From: Gigaspora margarita
Taxonomy: Eukaryota > Glomeromycota > Glomeromycetes > Diversisporales > Gigasporaceae
DNA: 64,000 bases
Direction: 5' to 3'
Assembly: GCA_009809945.1 (NCBI GenBank)
Contig: WTPW01000026.1
Coordinates: 472,376-536,375 of the forward strand
Shown here in pieces: positions 12,303 to 23,623 of this stretch. Made by a program: the position numbers and the translations under genes. How positions within the stretch are numbered: position 1 is the first letter of the stretch; every line of letters begins with the position of its first letter. The notes beneath the pieces are model-generated. The model was not told the origin of the DNA. It saw only the letters and a program-made list of their open reading frames with translations, and searched no databases.

Positions 12303-12942
12303 ATTTGCAATATAATCCCTTTTTTTTTTATCATGATAACCTACTTTGGGCTTCTAAGTAAACTTGTTCAGCAGGTGATTTTACTCATGTTGAAGTTAAA
12401 ATGCACTTTCTCAAACCTTTTACTAAATGAAAAATGGGGTTAAAGTTAGATAAAAATTTTTTATAATAAATTTTTAGAAAAATTTTTTTTCTAACTTTAA
12501 CCCCATTTTTAACTTAGTAAAAGGTTTGAGAAAGTGCATTTTTACTTTAATATAAGTAGAATTACCTGCTGAACAAGTTTACTTAGAAACACAAAACAGG
12601 TTATCTGATAAAAAAAGGAGTTTATATGCAAACCAAAAAATTTTAACTTTAGCCAAGATAAACTATATTTTGCTACTAAATAAAGTTGCTTAGAGCATAA
12701 TTTTACATATAATTGCTGATTTAAAATTAGTAAATATTTGTTTTTGACAAGTTACATTTTTGTTTTGTATAAAAATAACAGAACTATAACTTGGCAAAAA
12801 AAGTAAGTTTATTTTTTTTCTTTTGCTCTATATGATTACAAAATTTAATTTTAAATTAATATGTAGGTTGAAACTGTTCTTGGCTAACAATTTTAATTTA
12901 TATATTTTTTGTATAATTTTATAGAAAAAATCTAAATGTTAC

Positions 12943-13120
12943 CCTGTGCATTTTGTGCTGTGCCCCTTAATGTACTAATAATTAATTCCACCTAGAATTA
13001 GAGTTAGAGTTAGGGTTAGAATCAAGATTAGTACAGAATTGCAAGAGGATTATTTTTTGTTTGAAGTGCAACAGGAGTTACCTTAGTATATCAAAATAGG
13101 GGCACAATGTGCATGGGCCA
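12943..13120. mobile_element. Small inverted-repeat element with TTAGGG-like core
   Basis: CCCTGTGCATTTTGTGCTGTGCCCC at the left pairs with GGGGCACAATGTGCATGGG at the right. The core has GAGTTAGAGTTAGGGTTAGA (13000-13019). It abuts the foldback element. Confidence 0.65.
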
Positions 13121-13258
13121 CCATCTAGTCTAGTTCAATATTATATATAGCAAAAAACTGGTTCATAAAAGTATGACAAATTATGTTACTGTAATATAAA
13201 TCAAATAGTACTAAAACTGTTAAATTCTGATTACTAAATTACAATTTATTATATTAAT

Positions 13259-13520
13259 TAGAGTTCCGCAATTTGATTTGATCTCAAATATTTGAATCAA
13301 ATATTTGATCAAATTCAAACTCAAATTTGACTATATTTTGATTTGATCAAATTCAAATCTGGCCAATTGATTTGATTTGAAAATTATTATTAAAAATTCA
13401 AATCAAATCAAATTCAAATCCAAATATTTGAATAAATCAAATTCAAATCAGGGTCAATTTGATTTGATCAAATTCAAATTGACCCAATATTTGATTTGAT
13501 TTGAATTTGAGGAACCCTAA
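13259..13520. mobile_element. Inverted-repeat element built of TTTGATTTGA words
   Basis: Starts AGAGTTCCGCAATTTGATTTGA and ends, inverted, AGGGTTCCTCAAATTCAAATC. The interior is nearly all permutations of TTTGAATTTGATCAAA, so many nested hairpins are possible. A related region occurs at 60330-60485 (GATTTGATCTGGGTTTGTAGAGACCCT). Confidence 0.72.
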
Positions 13521-13690
13521 TATTAATATTCAGATACTAATTATAAAAACTCAATAATTTGATATCTTATAATTGAAATTAAATAATTTTAGTACTATTT
13601 AATTTGTTTTAACAAACAGTTCAAATAATACCAAAAATTTTTTTTCACTTTACAACCATGTGCTACTTTATTAGATATTTAAGTACAAGT

Positions 13691-14245
13691 ACTATATTTT
13701 TCCCAAAATAAGCTACCTTCGAAAATAAGCTACCCTCCCTCTTATGGTCAAAAAACTCCAAAATGTCTTTAACCCGAAAATAAGCTACCTCATGATCGAC
13801 AATAGTCGCTACACAGCAAAGTCCAAATTTTTCTATGTAAATTGATTAAAGTCACTTAAGTAAACTTATTAAGAAGGTCAAAATACATATATTCTGAAAT
13901 TTTTGTCATAATTGGAGAAGTTTTTATTATTTGACTTTTGAATTTTATTTTCAGCAAAAAAATTAAAATTTTTTAAAAAAATATATTTGACTAACGTAAA
14001 AATTAAAAGTTAAATAATAAATTGTTCTCCAATATTGATAAAAATTTCCAGAATAAAGTGTATTTTGAACTTCCAAATAAGTTTACTTAAGTGATATTAA
14101 TCGATTTATATAGTAAATTTGGACTTTACTATATAGCAATTTCTGCGATTGGCTAAAAATTGATTTTACCCAAAAATAAGCTACCTCCGATTTTTGTGTA
14201 ACTTTTTGTCCAAAAAAAGGTAGCTTATTTTCGGAAAAATATGGT
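13691..14245. mobile_element. TIR element of the AAGCTACC family, copy 1
   Basis: The left end ACTATATTTTTCCCAAAATAAGCTACC is mirrored by GGTAGCTTATTTTCGGAAAAATATGGT at the right. Interior words CATGATCGACAATAGTCGCTACA and AAGTCACTTAAGTAAAC recur in order in the copy at 60936-61443. Non-coding. Confidence 0.82.
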
Positions 14246-14269
14246 GCATATAATGTTTTAACTATTACA

Positions 14270-14706
14270 AAAGCAACTACTCAGCATTCCATTAATGCCC
14301 AAACAGGGTTGTTGTACTGAGCTTTATTCCTTCTAGCAAGCCCTGCTGGTACTGCTCAGGTCGGCAACCTATTGGTACAGATCACATACCAAATATGCCA
14401 CCATGAGTTCTTGAAGTATTCTTTCAGACTTCAGCCTATCAGTACATCTCATGACTTCAGTTATTCAAATTGGTGGTTCTGACTCAAAGATGACCCTGGG
14501 GTTTTGATCACGACTACAATAGCATTACACTAGAAAGGTCCATCAATTGATATCCTGGATCTCTGTTTCCTAATGTGTTTCAGTTTCTTTTCTTACTTGG
14601 TAGAACCTGGATTATAGCTTTTTAAGTTTTTGCTACACTGGAAATTGAAATAGCAACCTTCTGATTTACATCCTTGGAGTATAACTGCTATGCTATCAGT
14701 CCAGAG
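14270..14706 (-). mobile_element. Degenerate tRNA-headed SINE-like element
   Basis: A less AT-rich island. On the minus strand its head reads CTCTGGACTGATAGCATAGCAG (box A-like TAGCATAGCAG) and about 35 bases later ends in TTTCAATTTCC, a worn box B (normally GGTTCRANTCC). Both boxes are in tRNA-like spacing, as in Pol III-driven SINEs. No clear tail or target duplication is visible, so an old copy or another GC-richer repeat remains possible. Confidence 0.45.
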
Positions 14707-15408
14707 AACCAAATAATACAAAATTATTAAGCTTGGATTACTAAATTATAAAATATTTGCAAAAACAATTATAATACAGTATCAAATAATTTTTTACAAC
14801 TATCTTATAATCTAGTAGTCTAAATTTAATAGAACTACCTTATTGAAAGAAATTAAATAATGTCAAAATTGTTAAATTCCAATTACTAATTCACAAAAAA
14901 TTAATAAAATAAAGTCAAAAAAATTAGAGCAAATTTGTAAAAGAAAGATATAAAAATAATTTTTTTTAAAAAATATTTTGTAATTTTATTTATTTCTTTT
15001 TATTATATTTGATCAATAATTGTTTTAATTGCTCTAAATATATTAATGATCAATTTTTTTAATTATTTAAAATATTTAGATATAATAATATTTAAAAATA
15101 AAATTTATATATTTGTATTATTTATATTTATATTATAAAACAAGAAGCTTATATTGATTACAAGCTAAAAATATTAAATTTTAAAAAAATTACAATATCT
15201 TGGTAAATTCTTTAAATATTGGTTTTAAAATTATAGTTTCTAATACAATATTGTAGCTAATATTAAATATTACAATATTTATTATTGCACTTTAGTAATT
15301 TACTTGTAAAAAATAAGACTATATTAAAAGTAAAGATTTTTTTATAAACATAACATATAAAATTTAAAAAATTTAAAGAAAAAATTCTATAGCAAAGTTT
15401 CAATATAT

Positions 15409-15657
15409 GGGGGTGAGTCAGTAGAAAAGGAACAAATCATTTTTAGTAAAATCTTTTTAATTTTTAAATTTAAATATCTAAACAACTATTTTAGTCAAAT
15501 TTGCTAAAAATTTTTTTGTTTTAATCTTGAAATTATTTAAGATTAAAATAAAAAAAATTTATTAAATTTATTAAAATAGTTGTTAAGATATTTAAGTTTA
15601 AAGTTAAGAAAACTTTTACTTAGAAAACATTTGTTCCTTTTTTATTGACTCATCTCC
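15409..15657. mobile_element. 249-bp MITE with ATAT target duplication
   Basis: Left end GGGGGTGAGTCAGTAGAAAA and inverted right end GGAGATGAGTCAATAAAAAA, both leading into GGAACAAAT. ATAT flanks it (15405-15408, 15658-15661). Length, duplication and the AAAAGGAACRAA word match the element at 11494-11747. A decayed relative without clear ends lies at about 47940-48190 (shared interior AACAACTA..AAATTT.TTAAAA). Confidence 0.8.
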
Positions 15658-16049
15658 ATATACTTTAATTTTAGATCTGTTTTATCAACTTTTGTTAAAA
15701 AATTTTTTTAAATATATTAAAAAACTTTAATTAATAAAAGTTTATAAAACAGATCTAAAATTAAATATTTTACTTAAAAATATATAGCTAAAAATCAATA
15801 TTTAAGATTTTATTAAAAAAATTTAAATTTATAAAAAAGTTGCAAACAAATTTGGCTATAAAACAATTTATAAAATAATATTGCTATAAATATGATTTTT
15901 ATTTTTTTAAATAAATTTTAAATTATTTTAAAATTTAATTCATTATTTTTTTTTTATAATTGCTTTATAAAGTTCTTTATAATAATAGTTTACTATTTAT
16001 TAATAATATTTTCTAATTTATTAATTATTTTTTTGAAATGATTTTTTTA

Positions 16050-16284
16050 CTGTATTTACACGAAATAACGCACATGGGCATTATTTCGAAAATTGGATTT
16101 CCTTAAAATAGCATAATTGGTTTCGAAATAATGCCCATGTGCGTCCCGAAATAATGCACACCCCGCATGCTAATGCTTTAATAAGCATTTAGAGGTAGGT
16201 CGAAATTAGACCTTTACCTCAAAATAATGCCCATGCGCATACTCGAAATAACGCGCAGGTGCGCGTTATTTCGCGTAAATATGG
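16050..16284. mobile_element. TIR element of the CGAAATAACGCGCA family, short copy
   Basis: Ends GTATTTACACGAAATAACGC and, inverted, ATATTTACGCGAAATAACGC. Inside, the words CGAAATAATGCCCATGYGC occur four times on both strands, so it is rich in CpG and hairpins in an otherwise A/T background. Copies or fragments of the same words occur at 18815-19567, 32205-32250, 33505-33540 and 54080-54180. Confidence 0.8.
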
Positions 16285-18811
16285 TAACTCTAATAACTTG
16301 TTTTCTAGATTAAAAATTTTATGATTAATTTTAAAGATCATTTTCTATTATTTTTTTTTGGTTTCTTAATATCAAAATGAGTTATTGTTTTATAACTTTA
16401 TTAATACAATTATTTTACTTAAGTATAGCATAACTACAAATAATTTTAAGTACAGAATCTAGAACTAATTTATACTTAATCTAAACCTAACAAAGTAATT
16501 TTATATATTTTATTTATATACTCAACCTAAATTTATATACTATATTGGATCTTACTATTTCTATCAAGTATATTTTCTATATCTCATATATGTTAGTGAT
16601 ACCAAATTCCAAATTAGATGAATGTTAATATCAGTTATAATCTTATAGTTACAGTACTTGTTATATTGTAATCACTTGATTGTCCAATAGTAATATATAC
16701 AGTATTATAGTTGATAACAAGTACTTTTATTTTTAACATTTGATAAAGCTTAGATCATACTTCATTATAAGCTTCCAACTAAGATTATATAGCAATATTC
16801 ATATTATATATGTCGAAGCCATATATTATTTTTTTTATAGGCTTTTGGTATATTTTAAATTGTTAAGCATTGTATTGTGTACTAGTAAATACTCCCAAAC
16901 TGGTCTATTATTGTGATTTTTCTTAGATAGAATTTGCATACCCAAACCAAATTTTTATACGATTTAATAGATTAGTCTAGGTCCAATAATCTATTCTTAA
17001 CTAATAGTACCTGTAGTGCTATTACTTCCAAGTTCATATCTCAAACCATTTTTGTAATGCTACTACAACTGGCCTATATCTCAAGCCACTATTTTCTTTT
17101 TGTAAAATTTTTTACTCTCATTGTCATAAACTCTAAATCTCTATATTAAAGTATCATATAAAATTCTTTTAATATAGTGAATTTACTAATAAAACTCTCA
17201 ATATAAAATAAATTTTTTCAAATTTTTATTAATAGAACAGATAACTTAACTATTACAAAAGTAATTTCTACTATAACTATTGTCAATATTGGAGGTTAGG
17301 GAGCATCCAGAAATAACATTATAATTGGGGAAGGGCTCCCCAAAATATAATGTTTTTTTCAATAAGTAGGGTGAATTAAAAAAATATAATATAATTTTTA
17401 TAAAAATAAGTCTAAATCTTAATCCAGATGTCTAAAATTGGATGATTTTGGTACTATTTGAATCATCTCGAGGTGAGGATTCGAATAGTACCAAAATCAT
17501 TCACTGGGTCAAGATTTAATAATTGGTTATTAACTTTTCTTATAAAATTACTTTATAATCAAGTGAATAACTCTTAATCCAGTGAACCAAATGAAATGTT
17601 TTTGTTACCATTGGATTCATCTCATATAGACGAATCGAATGGTAACAAAATCACCCAGATTGGATCACTGTGGCATAATATGTTCAAGTTTTTATAAAAT
17701 TATATATATTAATATACAGATTTTAAAATTTTATTTATACAGTCTAGGGGGGTCAAGAGCTACTATGTAGGGGTACATAACATTATTTAAGGACCCCCTT
17801 AGCTTCACAATTACTATGTATTTATAGAGTTTGTATAACTCTAGTACTTACAGGTTTTTCCAAACTTCAATTTTCAAAAGAGCCCAGAAAGAGCACATTA
17901 TCTTCTAGTATAAGTATAGCTAACACTTATTCTTACTCTTTATTTTTCTGTTTAGTATACTTAGATTTCAAAAGTACTTTGTTACCCAGATAACTGCCTT
18001 AAATTATTTATTTTCTTTTAGTAGTACTATAGAAAGTTGTACTACTTTTCTACTTAGATTTTGCCCAATGAGTTTCTATTCTTTTTATGTTTTTAAAATT
18101 TGTATGCTCTATTATACTTATTTTGGGTTTGTACTACTCAATACCAGTTTTACAATACATAGCTTGCTCATTCTGGTATGGCCCAGGTTGCAAAGTTGCT
18201 AATTTAACTTAATAGAGAATAGTTACTACAATATAATAAAGTTAGTGCATAAAAATTTTGAAACATACTTTCTATACAAATAACAAATAATTACAAATAA
18301 TTAAGGTAAATTTACCATTTTCCAAAAATTTTTGATGAATATGCTCAAATTTTGTGTTTAATAATTATCTACTATTCCAATTGTTCAATATCTTATTGTT
18401 TTTTTGGTAGCTACAATTTTCAATTTAATTTCAATTTCAACAAAATTTGATAACTTACCTCAAAACTTAAGTACTAGCTCCAATTTTCTTGGTAATAATA
18501 AAGCAAGTAACAAGATTTTGGGTTTGGCAATTATTTTAAAGGCATATAAAGAAGTTAATTAAGGAATTGATTATAAAATAAATCTTTTTTTATAATTATT
18601 TGGTCTTTTTTCAAAAGTAATAGATAATAATTTTTCTGGACAAAGGTTTACAAGCTTAATTGCTTTGTTTAAAAATTCTTGAGAAATTTTGTTTTCACCT
18701 ATATATTTTATTAATATAAAAAATAAATGAGTAGGGGACTAATAAACCAATTTTTTTATTCATAGAGTTTAGTATTAATTAATAATATTTTATTTGTAAT
18801 ACTAATAAAGT
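16285..18811. other. AT-rich stretch with two related short hairpins
   Basis: At 17440-17507 GATTTTGGTACTATT is repeated in inverse as AATAGTACCAAAATC. At 17595-17645 TTTTTGTTACCATT is inverted as AATGGTAACAAAA; both loops contain ATTCATCTC, so they are related. A TIR-like pair of GGG(A/G)(G/T)C ends may bound 17293-17805. No gene is seen. Confidence 0.45.
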
Positions 18812-18814
18812 TAC

Positions 18815-19567
18815 CATATTACTATGAAATAACGCGCACCTGCGCGGTGATTCAATCACCTGCATGCTATTTTGAGTGCGCGCATGTGTGCTATTTTGAG
18901 GTAACCCGATTTTTTATCCTGTACCGGTGCTGAAAATCTAAATCTTAATATATATATATATATATATATATATAGAAACAATTAACCTATTGTTGAACTT
19001 CTACGTGGCAATAGTAAAAAGCGAATTATTTATTTTTTTAAAACTTGCACATATATAAAGTATCGCTATGGTGCGGCGCATTCAACTCGTCACACATAAC
19101 AACAGGCAGGGCGCTAGGTGCAATGAATGAAGAAAAAGGGCAGGATGGATGAGAGCCAGATTATAATCGGGTATCGCCTGTAGATTTACGATCTTATTTT
19201 TCTTTGTTCTTTGTCATCATTGCACAGCACTCTAAGGCCATTATCGTTCTAACTTTAAAAGGATGTGCATAAAATATTCATTTATGATCAAAAATTATAT
19301 TCCAGTATTAAATCAAAAAGAATGGCCCGTAACAATTTATTATCCTGCTAGACATTTAGTTATTCTTGAAGCAATTAAAGCTAAAAAGAATAAATATGAA
19401 GCATTCGTTGAACATCTTTGTTATGCAATCGATTAAATAATATTCTATATATGGTGCGCGCTATTTCGGGATGCGCATGGGCGTTATTTCGAAACCAAGT
19501 ATGCTATTTTTAGGAGATGCGATTTTCAAAATAATGCCCATGATCGTTATTTCGCAGTAATATAATA
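18815..19567. mobile_element. TIR element of the CGAAATAACGCGCA family, long copy with cargo
   Basis: Ends CATATTACTATGAAATAACGC and, inverted, TATATTACTGCGAAATAACG. The termini carry the GCGCATGGGCGTTATTTCG words of the 16-kb copy, but the middle holds about 550 bases of unrelated material. This comprises an (AT)n run at 18949-18975, the dispersed repeat shared with 2150-2345 and a small open frame (19263-19436). It looks like a non-autonomous element that has picked up other DNA. Confidence 0.7.
19263..19436 (+). CDS. Small open frame inside TIR element, unknown
   Basis: ATG at 19263 opens 57 codons to TAA at 19434-19436, starting MCIKYSFMIKNYIPVLNQ. It contains ARHLVILEAIKAKKNKYEAF and ends LCYAID. 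Amino-acid make-up (Lys/Glu/Ala helix, few runs) looks more protein-like than neighbouring frames, and only this part of the element lacks repeats. It could be a captured fragment of a host or element gene. I do not recognise the family, and it may not be expressed. Confidence 0.3.
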   Translation: MCIKYSFMIKNYIPVLNQKEWPVTIYYPARHLVILEAIKAKKNKYEAFVEHLCYAID

Positions 19568-20565
19568 TATATGTTTTCTCAAATTTTGAATTTATAATAC
19601 TAATAAAGATATATATGTTTTCTCAAATTTTTGAATTTATTTATTTATAAATTTAACAACTATTTGATTTAATTTATTTAATTATTATTTGATTATTGTT
19701 ATCAATAGACTATAAGTTTTCTACTAGCTTATTACTTTGTCTGGAGCAAATATATCTTAACTTCTTTCATTAATACTTTAAAGTCAAAAAAATTTTTATA
19801 ATATTTATAACTACTATAAATTTCTCTAACTCTTTGTTTAACCCTCTGTTGGATTGTCCTTTTCTCTTCATAAAAATTGTATTAATACTTTTTCATTGTG
19901 TACTAGAGGTACAAAAGCTTTTTTATTCATTTTTATTATAAATATAGTTTTTTTTTAAATTCACTTCTGTATTTCCCAATAATTGAGAGATTATTAGGAG
20001 CTTATCTATTTTTTGCTTTTGATTTGACTAATCCTAATAATAAAAAAAGTTGTTTGTAGCTAACTGCATGAGAAATAACAGTAAAAACTTTCTTTGTAAA
20101 GCAGTATAAAAGAGAAAATTTTCTGGTAAATTGGTTTAGAATGATTGTAAAAATTGTAAAAAATTGCAAAGAGGTTTATTGAATAGAAAGTAGCTATTCT
20201 TTAATTAATTAATTTATTATGCAAAAGAATAATATCTCATTTTTTAGATTTCCAAATATTAGCTAACTCAAGTAAAGAATGAATTATTTTTTCTCTATCT
20301 AACTTCTTAGATATCACAAGGCACTTATTAATTGGAAAAAAAATACAACAAAAAAATGATATCATCAAATTCACTTAATTTTAAGACCATTAATAGAATT
20401 TTTGAGCTAAGTTATTTGTCTATGTATATAGATATGTTCTTTGAATATATCAAAATGGAGTGCTAGGAGCAAGATCATGATAAAGATTAAAAAATATCCA
20501 GCCAGATAAAAATTAGTAAAACTTATATAAAACAACTTCAAACATATTATTACATTTGAAAAAAA

Positions 20566-21038
20566 TTAATCTGAGAATATATTCTCTAATAATTTTAATT
20601 GGTCTTGAATTGTTTTTTGCACAGCCTCTATCTGGCCCAATTACACCTTACTCTCTTTGATTTCCTTTTGTAGGTTTCTGTTTTCATGCTCCAGTTGCCT
20701 AATTTTAGCTGCTGATGCTTCATTTAATGTTTCAAAATTAGTGATGAATTACCTTTAAACTTGTCAAACTTATTTAAATAACATATCTCAGTTTTCTGAT
20801 TGAAGTAGGTCAATTTGTTTGGCTTGTTTAGTCAACTATTATTAGAAAAATCAATATATCTTGATTACATAAATTTAAATATGTAATTATAAAAGAAATA
20901 AAAAGAAGACAAACCATTTTGCTTATCATTCTGATTAAGTTGCTGGTCAATTTAAATGCATCAATCATGGTAGTATCTTCATTATCTTCTTTGTCTGTTG
21001 CACTTAATATCTTTTTGTATTCTAGTGATTGCCATTTG
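20566..21038 (-). pseudogene. Decayed multi-exon coiled-coil gene
   Basis: Minus strand, three stretches. An acceptor TATAG at 21043-21039 is followed by an open piece reading KWQSLEYKKILSATDKEDNE and on to ..LIRMISKM, with a possible GTTTGT donor. After an AATAG acceptor near 20846 comes LTKQAKQIDLLQSEN, then a TGA in frame. A last piece, TLNEASAAKIRQLEHENRN, continues through a TAA (KESKV*LGQIEAVQ) to QLKLLENIFSD and a stop at 20566-20568. Leu/Ile at heptad spacing with Glu/Lys/Gln indicates a coiled coil. Function unknown. At least two stops and a frame change between the second and third pieces mean it is broken, unless the exon structure is finer than I can see. Confidence 0.6.
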
Positions 21039-21339
21039 CTATAATATAAAGAAACAATACTAGAATAATTTGATATTTCATTAAAAAAATTCCATTTTAG
21101 AGAAAGCCATCCACAAAAAATAAAGGAATATACCTCGCTTAACGAGATCCGCTTCCCTCACCAACCTGAGAACTTTTTTCTACTAAAATGTATTTAAGAG
21201 CCTACATTCAAATTATGCATCATATCTTAATAAAGAATATATTTATTAAACTTTATTTATTTTGTTTAAAAATTTTTGGAATTTTTATTTGCATAAACAG
21301 TTTCTTTATGTATTTATTGTTTTTGTTATTTTAGACTGT

Positions 21340-21605
21340 CAGGTAGCGAAGAAAAAGCTCTTATCGTATCATTTTTTTCTCCTAATCCTGTATATCTTAT
21401 TTGTTCCCTATTTGCTATAAATAGCAATTTTATAATCACAGCCTTGGGCTTTGTTGCATGTGAAGATCCTCGCGATAATAATCTTAGCATGACTTTTGTC
21501 ATGCATCAGGGTTGCTTTGTCATGCATCAGGGTTGCTTTGATCGATCACATGTCTTGACCGGTCATGTTGCTTTGATGTTTTGATTGATCGGTCATTGAG
21601 GTGTT
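21340..21605. repeat. Repeat patch with 21-bp tandem duplication
   Basis: GTCATGCATCAGGGTTGCTTT occurs twice head to tail (21498-21518 and 21519-21539). Upstream, GATCCTCGCGATAATAATCTTAGCATGAC is the inverse of a site near 1915-1950. Downstream are GATCGATCAC and TTGATCGGTCA words. Probably the end of a mobile element. Confidence 0.55.
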
Positions 21606-23620
21606 TCATACTAAATAATTTACTATCATCGACACAATATTTAAAATTTGTGAAATTATCGATACTATTAATATATAAAGAATATGAAATATATATATAT
21701 AATTATTAAAATATGAAAACATAGTTTTAAAATTAAAATATTTTTTATATCGAATATATGTTACAGAATCGAATTTACTTTATTAAAACAGAAATTATAG
21801 CATTTTAAAAAATTATATATATAGTTTTTTTATATATAAAATATAATATGTTTTTAATCATTTAGCAAAATGAATTAGAAAATATTACAGCCTAGTTTTA
21901 AAACTACAATCTTTATACGCAATTTGCAAGTTACAGAATTGAATTTGCTTCGCCAGAACTAAAGTTATTAAGGTTTAAAATTTTAAAAATCTTAAATATA
22001 TTAAATTTTATTATGCGTGCTGCACTATGATAGTATATTATTTGGTATCTAACACCCCAATCGGTCATTATGTCCTTCACAAAAAATTTTATACGTACAT
22101 ATAATAAATGTCGCAGATTATATTTAAAATGAAATCTACATTTTCTATTCAACCTTCTAACTTTCAAAACCCACTTATACTAGTTTAATATATTCCACTC
22201 TAAAACTAACCTCTAACCCTAACACCTAACCCTAAAGAATGCACTCCAAAAAAATTTATTTTTCGAGATTTTATACTATAATTTCATTTTAATCTGAATT
22301 TCATTATAATCAGTCACAATAAATACTATATGTTATGCATGCTAGACATATAAATATTATTACTGTGTAAAAAATTAAGCTGATACTAATTTGATGTTTT
22401 TATTGACCTTACTAAGCAAATATTTTATGTTATCTAAGCAAAACAACAAGATCTATATTAAAGCTGACCATTGAATTGATTTTACTTCTTACACGTTCAG
22501 ATTTCTTAGGTAGTTTATGATTATATAATTAACTATAAGCTGTCTTAAAAATAAAAGATTTAGTAAAATGTGCCGAAAGATAGTCAAAATTATAGCTACT
22601 GAGTAGGATCAATATAAAGTTACCTTGCTTTCCTTTTTCTTTTCTTTTTTTTTTTTTTTTTTTTTACAATTCTTACATGTACTGTACATATTATGTGTAA
22701 TGACCATTCAATCTATCGCAATGTTTGAGATTATAAATCATTTATGAAAATTCCATTTTGCTGTAAATCAGAATACGACCTCCATCACAATACGAAAGTT
22801 AAGATGTATATATGATTTTAAATCTAAGCGTTTATATAATAATAATCATAACGAATAAAGTATATAATGTACCTATTGAAATAAGCTAAATTAAACTTAT
22901 AAAGTATACTTTTGAATTGTGAAGAAATGTTTCTTACATTTATCAACAAAATAACAAACAAGTTAGCAAGCCTGAAGCTTGAAATTCTAAATGATGTAAC
23001 AAGGGCTAGCGTCGCACTGCTTAGATTATTTAGATTATAAGTGTCTCATAGGAGTAGATTGGTATGGTTGGCTGATGTAAATCAATTGCGGGTAACTTAT
23101 TTATACAGTTTAAAGTTTATTTTGGGAATGTAATGCTTCATTAACAAAGATCATCGTAAAGGCCATTCCTAGTTTCAAAAGAACGTTTATAGTCATTGCG
23201 CAAAAATATTCAAAGTAATTGGCAACTCCAATAACTTCACTTCTGCACTTAGAAGCATAGATTTATTACTTATTAGTAAACGTATTAGCCGTAATTTGTT
23301 CCAGGTTTCTATTGGCTGTGATTATTTGTAACAATTTACATCTTTGGTTTAAAAATGTGGTATCTCTGTTAGGGTTTGGGTTAGGATTAGTAGGCAGCAT
23401 TATACTAAAATTGAGCAAGGAATATATATATATATATATATTTGTTAATATACAACAGGCGGTTTTTTAGAAATTCAGACAAATTCTCAATAGCTTGCTT
23501 TCACATTTTAATTTTTTCAATTTTATCAAAAAAGTTTTTATCCTTTCCTAGAAATTGCAATTTCTATTGTTTAAAAAATTTGATCCATTCTTCTAATTCA
23601 TATCTCCAATAGTTCTCGAC
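21606..23620. other. AT-rich intergenic stretch
   Basis: The 22140-22235 part (TTCAACCTTCTAACTTTCAAA..ACCTAACCCTAAAGAATGC) repeats a block at 895-985 near the first F-box gene. A 22-base poly(T) lies near 22645. (AT)n occurs at 23422-23440. The 78-codon minus frame at 21931-22167 has no recognisable family. No gene is supported. Confidence 0.4.
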
Positions 23621-23623
23621 TGT

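Larger units (their letters stand above)
11265..12930. mobile_element. Large foldback (hairpin) element, left arm interrupted twice
   Basis: The sequence from about 11270 (ATACAAAAAAATATATAAAATT..CTTGTTAGCCAAGA) reads in inverse from about 12925 back to the centre near 12470. Matching landmarks are TTATATAGAGCAAAAGAAG / CTTTTGCTCTATATGA, TCAGCAATTATAT / ATATAATTGCTGA, GTAGCAAAATATAG / CTATATTTTGCTAC, AACTTGTTCAGCAGG / CCTGCTGAACAAGTT, and CTTTTACTAA.TGAAAAATGGGGTTAAAGTTAG / CTAACTTTAACCCC. The left arm is longer only because two other elements sit in it (11494-11747 and 11855-12302). The foldback at 39102-41353 belongs to the same family by arm text (AAAGGTYTGAGAAAG, GAACAAGTTTGCTTA). Confidence 0.85.
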
